Origin: Corynebacterium lowii
Lineage (GTDB): Bacteria; Actinomycetota; Actinomycetes; Mycobacteriales; Mycobacteriaceae
Reading direction: 5' to 3'
Length of the DNA stretch: 64,000 bases
Assembly (NCBI RefSeq): GCF_001412085.1
Contig: NZ_LKEV01000009.1
Coordinates: 1 to 64,000, forward strand
Each line of letters opens with the position of its first letter. The stretch's first letter is position 1. The notes below the pieces were generated by a model that had not been told where the DNA came from, did no database searches, and worked only from the letters and a program-made list of their open reading frames with translations. This document shows positions 35,097 to 44,526 of the stretch, in pieces. A program made the translations under genes and the position numbers.

Positions 35097-36851
35097 CTAG
35101 TAGGCCTGCTGCGGGGCGGTGGCCGCGTTGGGGTTGGTAGCGGGCTCGGAGGGGACGGCGGCTGCCGCACTCTGGTTGCCCTGCTGGCCGCTCTGCCACG
35201 CGGCTCCGGCACCAGTGCCAGCCTGCGGCTGCGTCCCCGCGGCCGGGGCCTCAGCCGCGGCGGGCTCCGAGGGGGCAGTAGGGGCGGCGGGCGCGGTCGG
35301 CTCGGCGGTAGTGACGTCGTAGGTGGTGGCGTCGCTGCTGCTCAACGCTTCGGAGCTGGACTCGATAGCGCTGGACTCGGTGGCGCTGGCCTCCGTGGAG
35401 GTACCCAGCGCACCTTCGAGGGAATCGTAGGTTTCTTTGGCGATCTCGCGGATCGCGTCCATCTGGGCGTAACCGGCGTCGCCGGGGCAGGTGGTCAGGC
35501 CCACATCGCGGTGCGCGAAGATATTGGGCAGCTCCACCTCGGTGCCGTAGGCGTACTTGGTGTACGAGGTGCCCTCGGAGTAGTGGGTGTCGGTGCCCGT
35601 GGGGTCGAAGCCCGCGAGCGCGGCGCGCCAGCCGGCCAGGCGGCCCACGGCGTCGATAGTGGCCTGCGGCGGGGTGACGGACTCGTAGTTGCCCATCATG
35701 GAAATGCCCCAGATGTTCTGATTGAAACCGCCCGCGTGGGCGCCCTGCACCGCCTCGTTGAGTCCGCCGTAGCGGCCCTCGTAGATGGTGCCGTACTTAT
35801 CCACCAGGGCGTTGTATCCGATGTCGCACCAGCCCAGGGTTTGGGCGTGGTACTGATAAATGCCGCGCATCACGGCCGGGGCCTGTTCCTGGGAGTAATT
35901 ATTGGAGCCCGCGGTGTGGTGAATGGTCAGCGCGGATACGTGGTCATCAATGGTGGGGTCCTGGCAGCGAATGGACTCGTCGGCGCCCCAGCCCGCGCGG
36001 GAAACCACCTCGGGCATGCCGTAACTATCGGACTCTGCAGCCAGCTGAATCCCGCCCGCCTGCGCATTGCCGTCGATGAACACGGCCTCGATCTCCGAAG
36101 CATCGGCCACCTCGGCCACGGGCTTGATGTCCCCAAAATTGACCGGCAGCGGCACGCCCGCATTGTTTTCGGCATTGCTATCGACGCCCCTGTGGTCCCT
36201 CTCGGCGGTACCTGTCTCGGGGGCGGGGGTGGCCTCCTGGGTTTGCGGCGCGGGGGTTGCTGGGGTGTTTTCTGTGGGCGCTGCGGGCTGGGCCTGCTCT
36301 GGTTGCTCTTGCTGCTGGGCTTGCTCCTGTGGTTGGGTTTGCTCCTGCGCCGGAGCCTCGGCCGTTGCCTCGCCATTGCCCAGAACGTCCACGCCGGATA
36401 CGGATACCTGCACCCGGTTGGTGGGTTCCACATAAATCAGCTCGGTGCCGGTGGTGCCGTTAGCGGAGGTCTCGTCCAGCGGTTCGGCGTTGTACCAGGG
36501 ACCCCAGGAACCATCGGCGGCCTGGGCGCGCACGAAGGCGGCGATGTCGCGGCTGCCGTTCCACGTCAGGGCGAACATGGAGAACTGCTCGTCGCGGCTG
36601 AACTCCTTGACGGTGCGTGCCGCCTCTCCCTCGCCCTGGGTGGCGATGGCAGGATCGTTCACCACCACGTTTTCACCTTCCGCGAAGGAGGCCGTGGCCT
36701 GAGAGGCGGAGATCGGGGCCGCCCCGGCGACGTCGGTGGGGATAATGCCGGAGCCGATTCCCAGCGCGGCCGTGGCGATGAGCGAGGTGCTCAGGACGAC
36801 CGCGAGGGTGGAGGTGCGCCGGGGCGCAATCAAGCTACGTTGCTGCTGCAC
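35097..36851 (-). CDS. Secreted N-acetylmuramoyl-L-alanine amidase (PGRP/Amidase_2)
   Basis: A 584-residue secreted protein. A signal peptide (LAVVLSTSLIATAALGIG region, to about residue 45) precedes a beta-rich region (ARTVKEFSRDEQFSMFALTW; ELIYVEPTNRVQVSVSGVDVLG), a Gln/Glu/Pro linker (about 165-215), and a PGRP/Amidase_2 domain (about 280-450). Zinc-ligand His lie in ALTIHHTAGS and NIFAHRDVGLTTCPGD, with NALVDKYGTIYEGR typical of the fold. The last 130 residues are Ser/Ala/Pro-rich, possibly wall-spanning. It should cleave the glycan-peptide bond of peptidoglycan. Next to the arabinogalactan block, as Rv3811 lies near glf in M. tuberculosis. Confidence 0.88.
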   Translation of the reverse strand: MQQQRSLIAPRRTSTLAVVLSTSLIATAALGIGSGIIPTDVAGAAPISASQATASFAEGENVVVNDPAIATQGEGEAARTVKEFSRDEQFSMFALTWNGSRDIAAFVRAQAADGSWGPWYNAEPLDETSANGTTGTELIYVEPTNRVQVSVSGVDVLGNGEATAEAPAQEQTQPQEQAQQQEQPEQAQPAAPTENTPATPAPQTQEATPAPETGTAERDHRGVDSNAENNAGVPLPVNFGDIKPVAEVADASEIEAVFIDGNAQAGGIQLAAESDSYGMPEVVSRAGWGADESIRCQDPTIDDHVSALTIHHTAGSNNYSQEQAPAVMRGIYQYHAQTLGWCDIGYNALVDKYGTIYEGRYGGLNEAVQGAHAGGFNQNIWGISMMGNYESVTPPQATIDAVGRLAGWRAALAGFDPTGTDTHYSEGTSYTKYAYGTEVELPNIFAHRDVGLTTCPGDAGYAQMDAIREIAKETYDSLEGALGTSTEASATESSAIESSSEALSSSDATTYDVTTAEPTAPAAPTAPSEPAAAEAPAAGTQPQAGTGAGAAWQSGQQGNQSAAAAVPSEPATNPNAATAPQQAY

Positions 36852-37000
36852 GGTGGTTTGCTCCTCAGTAATTCTCTGGGTTGAGTGCGTCTGGGTTATT
36901 CAGACGGGCCGTGTGAGAAAGATATGAACAATAGTAAACAAGTGTGGTTAAAGATTCCAGTATTTATTCAAGTGCTGGATGATTCTGAATAGAGCGTATG

Positions 37001-37016
37001 TGTTTCTTGTGAAACT
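37001..37016. promoter_or_regulatory. Degenerate parS-like palindrome
   Basis: TGTTTCTTGTGAAACT matches the ParB-site consensus TGTTTCACGTGAAACA at 13 of 16 positions; both arms are intact and the centre differs. It may instead be an unrelated operator. Confidence 0.3.
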
Positions 37017-37021
37017 TGAGG

Positions 37022-37113
37022 TCGCAGGAGGTAGCGTTCAAAGGTCGTGAGAGGTAGCGTATCTCTGCCGCAGGCGGTAGCGTTCATTGCTCGCGGGAGG
37101 TAGTTTAGTGCTG
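37022..37113. repeat. Four tandem 23-base direct repeats
   Basis: Units start at 37022, 37045, 37068 and 37091, with shared core GCAGGAGGTAGCGTTCA (units vary at a few positions, the last most). They are contiguous with no spacers. They lie 82-170 bases upstream of the VOC promoter -10 box. Confidence 0.8.
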
Positions 37114-37194
37114 GTCAGAGCATATTTTTCCGATTCGGGAAATAGGGTGCCGGTTGCTTCGGTGGTTATCCCCTCTGTATCGCTCCGTTTTTCG

Positions 37195-37200
37195 TATAAT
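37195..37200 (+). promoter_or_regulatory. Consensus -10 box of the VOC gene
   Basis: TATAAT, 18 bases before the ATG at 37218. The -35 region is weak, which fits need for an activator bound at the upstream repeats. Confidence 0.55.
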
Positions 37201-37217
37201 CCCGTAGCCTGGACCGC

Positions 37218-37658
37218 ATGACTGAGAAGATTCTTTCCTACGTTTCCCTGCCCGATGGTCGCACCGAAGAGGCCTTCACGCTGTGGCAGTCCATCTTTGG
37301 CGGCGATCTCAACATGGTGAAGTACGGAGAGCAGAACTTGGAGGGTATGCCCTTCACCCCGCCCGCCGAGGCCGTCGCTCACGCCACCCTCACCACGGAT
37401 GCCTGGGGGATCGCCGGAGCGGACCAGATCAATTTTGACGATAAAGAGTACCCGATTCGCGGCACCGCCTACTCCCTGTTGGTGGAGGTGGAGAGTCCGG
37501 AGCGAGGTCGGGAGGTCATAGAGAAGTTCGTGGCCGCTGGTGGCGAGGTCAATATGCCCTTTGCCAAGGCTCCGTGGGGTGACTGGTATGGGCAGGTCTT
37601 TGATCCCTTCGGTGTGATGTGGTCGGTGAGCGCCGCAGCGGCGGCTGCCGAGCAGTAG
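37218..37658 (+). CDS. VOC-superfamily protein, PhnB-like
   Basis: A 146-residue protein with the glyoxalase/VOC fold of the PhnB-like class: SLPDGRTEEAFTLWQSIFGG near residues 10-29, then a second half with PWGDWYGQVFDPFGVMWSVS near the end. The usual WGDRYG-FxDPFG block is present, supporting metal or ligand binding, though function is unknown. An Ala-rich tail ends the protein. It has its own TATAAT promoter. The 98 bases to glf contain a copy of the dispersed 13-base motif (37683-37695). Confidence 0.85.
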   Translation: MTEKILSYVSLPDGRTEEAFTLWQSIFGGDLNMVKYGEQNLEGMPFTPPAEAVAHATLTTDAWGIAGADQINFDDKEYPIRGTAYSLLVEVESPERGREVIEKFVAAGGEVNMPFAKAPWGDWYGQVFDPFGVMWSVSAAAAAAEQ

Positions 37659-37682
37659 GGGTTTGCACACCGGAACCAAGGC

Positions 37683-38959
<1,277 letters not shown>

Positions 38960-38969
38960 TTACCCTTAA

Positions 38970-38991
38970 GTTAACTTTCCGTTAACTTTCC
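38970..38991. repeat. Tandem GTTAACTTTCC repeat
   Basis: Two exact copies of GTTAACTTTCC, directly adjacent with 11-base period, just after the glf stop. Confidence 0.7.
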
Positions 38992-38992
38992 C

Positions 38993-39034
38993 GCCCTCCC
39001 GGTAGCGATGCGAGCTGCTGGGAGGGCAGTTTTT
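38993..39034 (+). terminator. glf terminator
   Basis: GCCCTCCC (38993-39000) pairs with GGGAGGGC (39020-39027), followed by AGTTTTT. Confidence 0.85.
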
Positions 39035-39235
39035 CGTCTTGCGTCTGAGTGTTCCGGCTGGCTTTGGTGTGACGTGAGGGGCTTGGCATGTGCTCTGAAC
39101 TGGTATTTTATTGCGCCTTCCGCCCTTTCTTCTGGGCGGAAAAAACCGTTTGAAGATCCCATCATTTGAAGCGCCTTGCGTTCTGTCGAAGATGACACTA
39201 AGGTTAACAACCAGTTAACAAAGGAAGTCTCCGAG
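39035..39235. other. Gap before the 72-residue gene
   Basis: No gene apart from the leader frame listed separately. It contains a pair of GTTAACAA boxes (39203-39210 and 39214-39221, 11-base period) and then an AAGGAAG ribosome-binding site. Confidence 0.5.
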
Positions 39236-39274
39236 ATGAACCTCAAGGAAAGGATTGGTGATTCTCATGTCTAA
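39236..39274 (+). CDS. Possible 12-residue leader peptide
   Basis: ATG at 39236 follows AAAGGAAG (39220-39227). It encodes MNLKERIGDSHV and ends at the TAA 39272-39274, overlapping the ATG (39267) of the next gene in another frame. That layout fits translational coupling. It could be fortuitous. Confidence 0.35.
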   Translation: MNLKERIGDSHV

Positions 39275-39485
39275 GATTGATCGCCTCTGGAGCGTTCGGA
39301 TGGATCTTCACGCCCGATTTGGCGCAGAACTTCCCATCGGCCTCATCGACGCCGTTCTCGATGGTGTTGCCCGTCGCTGGGAGTCCAGCCCGGCCTTCTT
39401 CCGTACCGTGCTCATTGAGCGCGAGGCGGTGGAAGAGCTAGAGCACCGACTCAGCGGCAGCATGACGAGCGCGCTCGCTGCCTAA
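39267..39485 (+). CDS. Small helical protein, unknown function
   Basis: A 72-residue protein (MSKIDRLWSVRMDLHARFGA then ELPIGLIDAVLDGVARRWESSPAFFRTVLIEREAVEELEHRL) predicted as three helices. It resembles the short three-helix dimerisation domains fused to some actinobacterial arsenate reductases, but I cannot confirm this. Start ATG is supported by AAGGAAAGG about 13 bases upstream. It has its own terminator and stands alone between glf and glfT2. Confidence 0.6.
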   Translation: MSKIDRLWSVRMDLHARFGAELPIGLIDAVLDGVARRWESSPAFFRTVLIEREAVEELEHRLSGSMTSALAA

Positions 39486-39501
39486 GAAACAGCAAGACCG
39501 T

Positions 39502-39537
39502 GAAGGCCCCAGCCAACTTCGGCTGGGGTCTTCAATA
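39502..39537 (+). terminator. Terminator of the 72-residue gene
   Basis: A 13-pair stem (39502-39514 with 39521-39533, one G-T pair) with loop AACTTC. The T-tract is weak. Confidence 0.8.
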
Positions 39538-39654
39538 TGTCTGGTGAACGAGTGTTTTCCGGCAGGGATTGCGTGTGCCTTAACTCCCGCCACGGGAACC
39601 TACTAATCTAGAGGGGCGATATTGATACCCCTCGGGAAGGCGAAGAGCACCATC

Positions 39655-41610
39655 GTGAGTGAACCCCACAAGAACACAGCGGCCGTGGAGCAACTTCAGC
39701 GCTTGCTCATGCCTCAGCGCGGAGAGCCAGCGGACGTGCGCAGCCTGTATTACATGGAAACGCAGCAGGTTCAGGAGCGCCTCGTTTGCCCGGATCGGTT
39801 GAGCGTGGAGATTCCGGCAGGAGCCGAGCTGAGCTTTGAGACGTACTTTAACGCCTTCCCGGCTAGTTACTGGCGCCGCTGGTCCCAGCTCGATTCCGTG
39901 GTGCTGCGCGTGGAGGTTTCCGGCAGCGCCCGCATTGATGTGTACCGTTCCCGCTTCGATGGTGGCCGGGTTGCGGAGCAGGCCGCCCAGGTCACCGATG
40001 AGGCCGTGGAGTTCAATCTTTCCCTGGCTCCCTTCGAGGACGGCGGCTGGTACTGGTTTGATGTCACGGCGGAAACGTCCGTGACCGTTTCCGGTGGTTG
40101 GTACGCCCCCCAGGCCCCTGGCCCGCAGACCATGCCGGACGGTACCCAGGTGGGTCCCTTCGATAAGGCCGTGACGGTGGGTATTCCCACCTTCAACCGC
40201 CCCAAGGACGCCGTGGCGGCGCTGGAAGCCTTGGCCTCTGATCCCGAGGTGGATTCCATCATTGAGGCCGTGCTCATGCCCGATCAGGGCAATCAGCACC
40301 CCGCCGATGAACCGGGCTACGCCGCGGTGACCGAGCACTTTGGGGAGCGCTTCTTTGAGTTCCGCCAGGGCAACCTGGGCGGCTCGGGCGGCTATTCCCG
40401 CATTATGTACGAGACCCTGGGGGAGAATACGCCTTCCACTCCCTACATCCTCTACATGGATGATGACATCGCCATTGAGCCCGATGCGATTCTGCGCGCC
40501 GTGCAGGTGGCCCGCTACGCGGAACGCCCGATTTTCGTGGGCGGCCAAATGCTCAACCTTTTGCAGCGCTCCGAGCTGCGCACGATGGGCGAGGTGGTCA
40601 ATCACGTGGACTTCATGTGGTCCCCGGCCCCGAATGTGCACTACGATCACGACTTCGCCCAGCACCCCATGAATGATCTGGGCAAGCACGGTGACCCGCT
40701 GGGTACCGTCACCTCCCGCGATATTCACCGCCGCATTGACGTGGACTATAACGGCTGGTGGATGTGCCTTTTCCCCACGGTGGTGGCGGAAAAGATCGGT
40801 CAGCCCTTGCCTCTGTTTATCAAGTGGGACGATACGGAGTATTCCCTGCGCGCCAAGGAGGCGGGTTTCCCCACGGCCACCTGGCCGGGCGTGGCGATCT
40901 GGCACATGTCCTGGGCGGATAAGGACGATGCTATTGATTGGCAGGCGTACTTCCACCTGCGCAACCGCTTGATCGTGGCGGCCATGTATCACCGGGGTGA
41001 CGTGAAGGGCATTATTAAGTCCCTGCGCAAGTCCACCTTCAAGCACGCCATGTGCCTGGAATACTCCACGATGGCCATTCAGATCGAGGCCCTTAAGGAC
41101 TTCCTGGCCGGGCCCGATCATCTCTTTGAAATCTTGGAGAGCTCTCTGCCCAGGATTAACGCCCTGCGCAAGCAGTATCCAGATGCTCAGGTGGTGCCCT
41201 CGGCGGCGTCGCTACCCAGCCCTTCGGGCCTGCCGGGCGGGGTACCCATTCACGACATCGGCGGCCGCCTGGCTCCGGTGAAGAAGTTGCGCTGGCTGGC
41301 TAAGAGCCTGGCCCATTCGGCGCGCCCGGCGCAGCCGGAGCATCACGAGGTGCCGCAGGCGAATCTGAGTAAGTACGAGGCTCGCTGGTTCTCCCTGTCG
41401 CGCCTCGACAGCGCTACGGTGACCACCGCCGATGGCAAGGGCGTGACCTTCCGCAAGCGCGACCGCGAGCAGGCCAAGGAGCTGCTGCGCGAGACCCTGC
41501 GCCTGCACAAGGAGCTGGCTGCTCGCTTCGAGGACCTGCGCAAGGATTACCGTGCGGCCATGCCCACGCTGGTCAGCCGCGAGGCCTGGGGGGAGATCTT
41601 CGGTGCTTAA
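39655..41610 (+). CDS. glfT2: Galactofuranosyltransferase GlfT2
   Basis: A 651-residue bifunctional transferase polymerising the galactan with alternating beta-(1,5) and beta-(1,6) links on a polyprenyl carrier at the membrane's inner face. An N-terminal beta-sandwich (about 1-150) is followed by a GT-A domain starting VTVGIPTFNRPKDAV, with the metal motif YMDDDIAIEP near residue 268, WDDTEYSLRAKEAGFPT and IWHMSWADKDD. The C-terminus is helical. Start GTG 39655 was chosen from GGGAAGGCGAAG upstream. Its stop overlaps the PAP2 gene start. Confidence 0.95.
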   Translation: MSEPHKNTAAVEQLQRLLMPQRGEPADVRSLYYMETQQVQERLVCPDRLSVEIPAGAELSFETYFNAFPASYWRRWSQLDSVVLRVEVSGSARIDVYRSRFDGGRVAEQAAQVTDEAVEFNLSLAPFEDGGWYWFDVTAETSVTVSGGWYAPQAPGPQTMPDGTQVGPFDKAVTVGIPTFNRPKDAVAALEALASDPEVDSIIEAVLMPDQGNQHPADEPGYAAVTEHFGERFFEFRQGNLGGSGGYSRIMYETLGENTPSTPYILYMDDDIAIEPDAILRAVQVARYAERPIFVGGQMLNLLQRSELRTMGEVVNHVDFMWSPAPNVHYDHDFAQHPMNDLGKHGDPLGTVTSRDIHRRIDVDYNGWWMCLFPTVVAEKIGQPLPLFIKWDDTEYSLRAKEAGFPTATWPGVAIWHMSWADKDDAIDWQAYFHLRNRLIVAAMYHRGDVKGIIKSLRKSTFKHAMCLEYSTMAIQIEALKDFLAGPDHLFEILESSLPRINALRKQYPDAQVVPSAASLPSPSGLPGGVPIHDIGGRLAPVKKLRWLAKSLAHSARPAQPEHHEVPQANLSKYEARWFSLSRLDSATVTTADGKGVTFRKRDREQAKELLRETLRLHKELAARFEDLRKDYRAAMPTLVSREAWGEIFGA

Positions 41611-42115
41611 TGAGGCAAGCGTGCTGGTGGGGCTGCAAAAAGCCACCTCCCACATTCCCGGAGTGCTGCCCGCAGCGCGGGGCCTGAGTGCTTTGGGCGA
41701 GCACGCCCTGGGTTGGATGGGAGTGGCCGCGGTGGGAGCGGCGGTGGACGCCCCGCGCCGCAAGCAGTGGCTCAACGTGGGCATTGCGGCCTTCGTGAGC
41801 CACGCGGCGTCGATAGCCATTAAGCGCGTGGTGCGGCGCAAGCGCCCGCACGATCCGCGCATTGCGATTGGGGTTTCCACCCCCTCCAAGCTGAGCTTTC
41901 CCTCCTCGCACGCCACATCCACGGCGGCCACGGCGGTAGCGGTGGCGGAGGTAACGGGCAAGCGCGCGCCGCTGCTCGTTGTGCCGGTGATGATGGCCTC
42001 GCGTATGGTGCTGGGGGTTCATTACCCCACGGATGTGGTGGCGGGCACTGCTCTTGGTGCCGTTGTGGGCAAGGCTGTGATGAAGGTTGCACGGAAGGGA
42101 AGGCACGGCGCGTGA
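41603..42115 (+). CDS. PAP2-family phosphatase (Rv3807c-like)
   Basis: A 170-residue membrane phosphatase with three PAP2 motifs: KRVVRRKRPHD, FPSSHATSTAA and SRMVLGVHYPTDVVAG, with catalytic His in the last two. By position between glfT2 and ubiA it corresponds to M. tuberculosis Rv3807c, proposed to dephosphorylate decaprenyl-phosphoryl-5-phosphoribose after UbiA. GTG start overlaps the glfT2 stop; its own stop overlaps ubiA. So glfT2-PAP2-ubiA form one translationally coupled unit. Confidence 0.9.
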   Translation: MLNEASVLVGLQKATSHIPGVLPAARGLSALGEHALGWMGVAAVGAAVDAPRRKQWLNVGIAAFVSHAASIAIKRVVRRKRPHDPRIAIGVSTPSKLSFPSSHATSTAATAVAVAEVTGKRAPLLVVPVMMASRMVLGVHYPTDVVAGTALGAVVGKAVMKVARKGRHGA

Positions 42116-43095
42116 CGGAGCAGACCACGGGCATTTTTGGCTCGGAACCGCACACGGAAGGCATTGATAACACGCGAAAGCGCAAGCCGCCGAAGAATCT
42201 GCTTGACGGCATGATTAAGGCGCTGCGCCCTAAGCAGTGGGTCAAGAACGTCCTGGTGGTGGCTGCCCCGGCGGCGGCCGGTGCTGAGGCGCTGCTCAAT
42301 CAGCGCACGCTTATCGACGTCGCCCTCGCCTTCCTCGTGTTCTGCCTTGCGGCCTCCTCTATTTACCTCATTAACGACGCCCGCGATGTGGAGGCCGATC
42401 GCCAGCACCCCACCAAGCGCTTCCGCCCCATTGCCGCTGGCGTGCTGCCGGTATCCGTGGCCTATGCGATGGCGGTGATTCTCATTGCGGCGGCGGTGGG
42501 TATTTCCTTCTTCGCCTCCTCCGGCTATGGCCTGGCCGTGGTGGTGGGCGTGTATATCGCCCTGCAATTGGGTTATTGCTTTGGGTGGAAGCATCAGCCG
42601 GTGATTGATATTGCCCTGGTTTCCTCCGGCTTCATGCTGCGCGCGATGGCCGGTGGTGTGGCCGCGGGCATCGCCCTTTCCCAGTGGTTCCTGCTGGTGG
42701 CGGCCTTTGGTTCGCTGTTCATGGCGGCGGGCAAGCGTTATTCGGAATTGCTGCTCGCGGAGCGCACGGGGGCGAAGATTCGCAAGTCCCTGCGCGGCTA
42801 TACCCCCACCTACCTGCGTTTTGTGTGGACGCTTGCGGCCACCGCCGTGGTGATGAGTTACGCGCTCTGGGGCTTTGAAATGGCCACCGCCGTGGATTCC
42901 TCCTCTGGTGTGTGGTACCAGATCTCGATGGTGCCCTTTGCCATCGCCATCTTGCGGTACGCCGCCGATGTGGACCGCGGCGATGGCGGTGCGCCGGATG
43001 AGCTGGCGCTTTCGGATAGGGTTCTCCAAGCGTTGGCTGGCCTGTGGATTCTGTGTATCGTCTTGGCCGTATATGTGATGCCTGCTCTGCAATGA
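42112..43095 (+). CDS. ubiA: Decaprenyl-phosphate phosphoribosyltransferase (UbiA family)
   Basis: A 327-residue UbiA-superfamily enzyme with about nine membrane segments. It transfers phosphoribose from PRPP to decaprenyl phosphate, the first step to decaprenyl-phosphoryl-arabinose (Rv3806c counterpart). The first Asp-rich motif is INDARDVEADRQHPTKRFRPIAAG near residues 84-106; the second region is FGSLFMAAGKRYSE. KALRPKQWVKNVLV at the N-terminal helix is family-typical. GTG start in a GTGA overlap with PAP2. Confidence 0.95.
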   Translation: MTEQTTGIFGSEPHTEGIDNTRKRKPPKNLLDGMIKALRPKQWVKNVLVVAAPAAAGAEALLNQRTLIDVALAFLVFCLAASSIYLINDARDVEADRQHPTKRFRPIAAGVLPVSVAYAMAVILIAAAVGISFFASSGYGLAVVVGVYIALQLGYCFGWKHQPVIDIALVSSGFMLRAMAGGVAAGIALSQWFLLVAAFGSLFMAAGKRYSELLLAERTGAKIRKSLRGYTPTYLRFVWTLAATAVVMSYALWGFEMATAVDSSSGVWYQISMVPFAIAILRYAADVDRGDGGAPDELALSDRVLQALAGLWILCIVLAVYVMPALQ

Positions 43096-43213
43096 GCGTA
43101 GATGCAAAAGGCGCTGTCACCTCGATAGTTTTCCCTTGTGTAACGGTGCCGTGATCTTCAGCGATGAAAAGAAAAGAATGCCCGCCAAGGGAAGATGGAA
43201 AAGAGGTAATGCG

Positions 43214-44236
43214 ATGAAGTCTGGCTTGCGTTTCTCGCCGCGCGCCCTGATGGCCACGGTGACGGCCGCGATCACCGCTATGACCGGCGTTGTGGTCGGT
43301 GCCGGCACCGCCAGTGCCGCGAACCGCGATGAATTGCGTCCCGACGCCACCGGCACCTGCGAGTGGGACCCCCACGGATACGGGGTGCAGCGCTGCGATG
43401 TGTGGTCGCCCTCGATGGGCCGCAACATCGCTGTGCAGATTCAGCCCTCCGAGCGCGGGGGAGACGCGGGCCTGTACTTCCTGGACGGCCTGCGCGCCAC
43501 CGAGCTCACCAATGGCTGGATGGATGTGCCCAATGCCCCCGCCGTGTTCGAGCACGATAACATCACGCTGGTCATGCCGGTGGGTGGGCCGGGTTCCTTC
43601 TACGCGGATTGGAACGCCCCCGCTAAGTACGACGTCAGTGATCCGGTGAACTACCAGTGGGAGACCTTCCTCTCTCAGGAGTTGCCCCCGTATCTGGAGG
43701 CTAACTTTGGGGTTTCTCCCGTGAAGAACTCCGTGCTGGGCATCTCTATGGGTGCCACCGGTGCGATGAACCTGGCGGCCAAGCACCCGGAGCAGTTCAA
43801 GCAGGTATTCTCCCTGTCCGGTTATCTCACCAATACGGTGCCGGGTGCTCAGACGCTCATGCGCGTGGCCCTGCTCGATGCGGGCGGTTTTAACCTCAAC
43901 GCCATGTACGGCTCGGTGGTGAGCCCCAAGCGCTTTGCCAATGATCCTCTGTTCAACATGGGCGGCCTCCGCGGCACGGACGTGTACGTCACGGCGGCCA
44001 CGGGTATCCCCGGCCCGGCGGACCTGCAATTGCCCATCCAGGACATCATCGCGGGTTCCCCCTTGGAGACCATTTCGCGGGCCTCCACGCAGGCGTGGGC
44101 CACCACGGCCAAGATGACGGGTATCAGCGTGACGGAGAACTACCCGATCGTGGGCCTGCATAACTGGGGTCTGTGGGTGGACCAGCTCAATAACCACATA
44201 CGCCCCCGAGTATTGGACGTGATGGGGGCGGCCTAG
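43214..44236 (+). CDS. Secreted mycolyltransferase (antigen 85/Cmt family)
   Basis: A 340-residue secreted esterase-fold enzyme moving mycolyl groups between trehalose monomycolate, trehalose and arabinogalactan. Signal peptide: LMATVTAAITAMTGVVVGAG ending ASA (about residue 33). Catalytic Ser is in GISMGATGAMNLAAKH, the His in IVGLHNWGLW, and VMPVGGPGSFYADW forms the oxyanion region. Start ATG follows AAAAGAGG. About two-thirds of residues look identical to the next gene by eye, so they are a tandem duplication. Confidence 0.93.
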   Translation: MKSGLRFSPRALMATVTAAITAMTGVVVGAGTASAANRDELRPDATGTCEWDPHGYGVQRCDVWSPSMGRNIAVQIQPSERGGDAGLYFLDGLRATELTNGWMDVPNAPAVFEHDNITLVMPVGGPGSFYADWNAPAKYDVSDPVNYQWETFLSQELPPYLEANFGVSPVKNSVLGISMGATGAMNLAAKHPEQFKQVFSLSGYLTNTVPGAQTLMRVALLDAGGFNLNAMYGSVVSPKRFANDPLFNMGGLRGTDVYVTAATGIPGPADLQLPIQDIIAGSPLETISRASTQAWATTAKMTGISVTENYPIVGLHNWGLWVDQLNNHIRPRVLDVMGAA

Positions 44237-44285
44237 AGAGCCAGGCCATGCCTCTTGCTTCCTTTTATGGCAGCCAGGGGTGCTA

Positions 44286-44326
44286 CGCCGGGCGCGTTGC
44301 GATGTGTTGCGCGCCCGGCGTTGTGC
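44286..44326 (+). terminator. GC-rich hairpin after first mycolyltransferase
   Basis: CGCCGGGCGCG (44286-44296) pairs with CGCGCCCGGCG (44310-44320). No good T-tract follows. Confidence 0.5.
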
Positions 44327-44424
44327 GTTAGATGCGGTGGTGTCGCACGCGGTGCGTCAGCCACAGCGCGCCGGGCACGGTGCGTTCGGCACAGAGTATT
44401 CGACGTACAAAACGAGGAAAAATT

Positions 44425-44462
44425 GTCACTCCTGTGACTAGTGTGATTATTGGTGATATAAA
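44425..44462 (+). promoter_or_regulatory. Promoter of second mycolyltransferase with palindrome at -35
   Basis: GTCAC-TCCT-GTGAC (44425-44438) overlaps the position of the -35 element and TATAAA (44457-44462) is the -10. The start codon is at 44527. Confidence 0.45.
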
Positions 44463-44526
44463 ATTACCGATGGCGGCTAGCCGCAGGCGGGATGACTGCG
44501 GATGAACGACGTGAGGAAATAAAAGA

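Larger units (their letters stand above)
36852..37217. other. 366-base regulatory gap between amidase and VOC gene
   Basis: No gene is seen. In order it holds an AT-rich amidase upstream region, a 16-base palindromic element at 37001-37016, four tandem 23-base repeats at 37022-37113, and a consensus TATAAT at 37195-37200 serving the VOC gene. Confidence 0.7.

Noticed and set aside
37022..37113. Tandem 23-base repeats as a mini CRISPR array
   Set aside because: The units are contiguous without spacers, differ from one another, and no cas gene is near.
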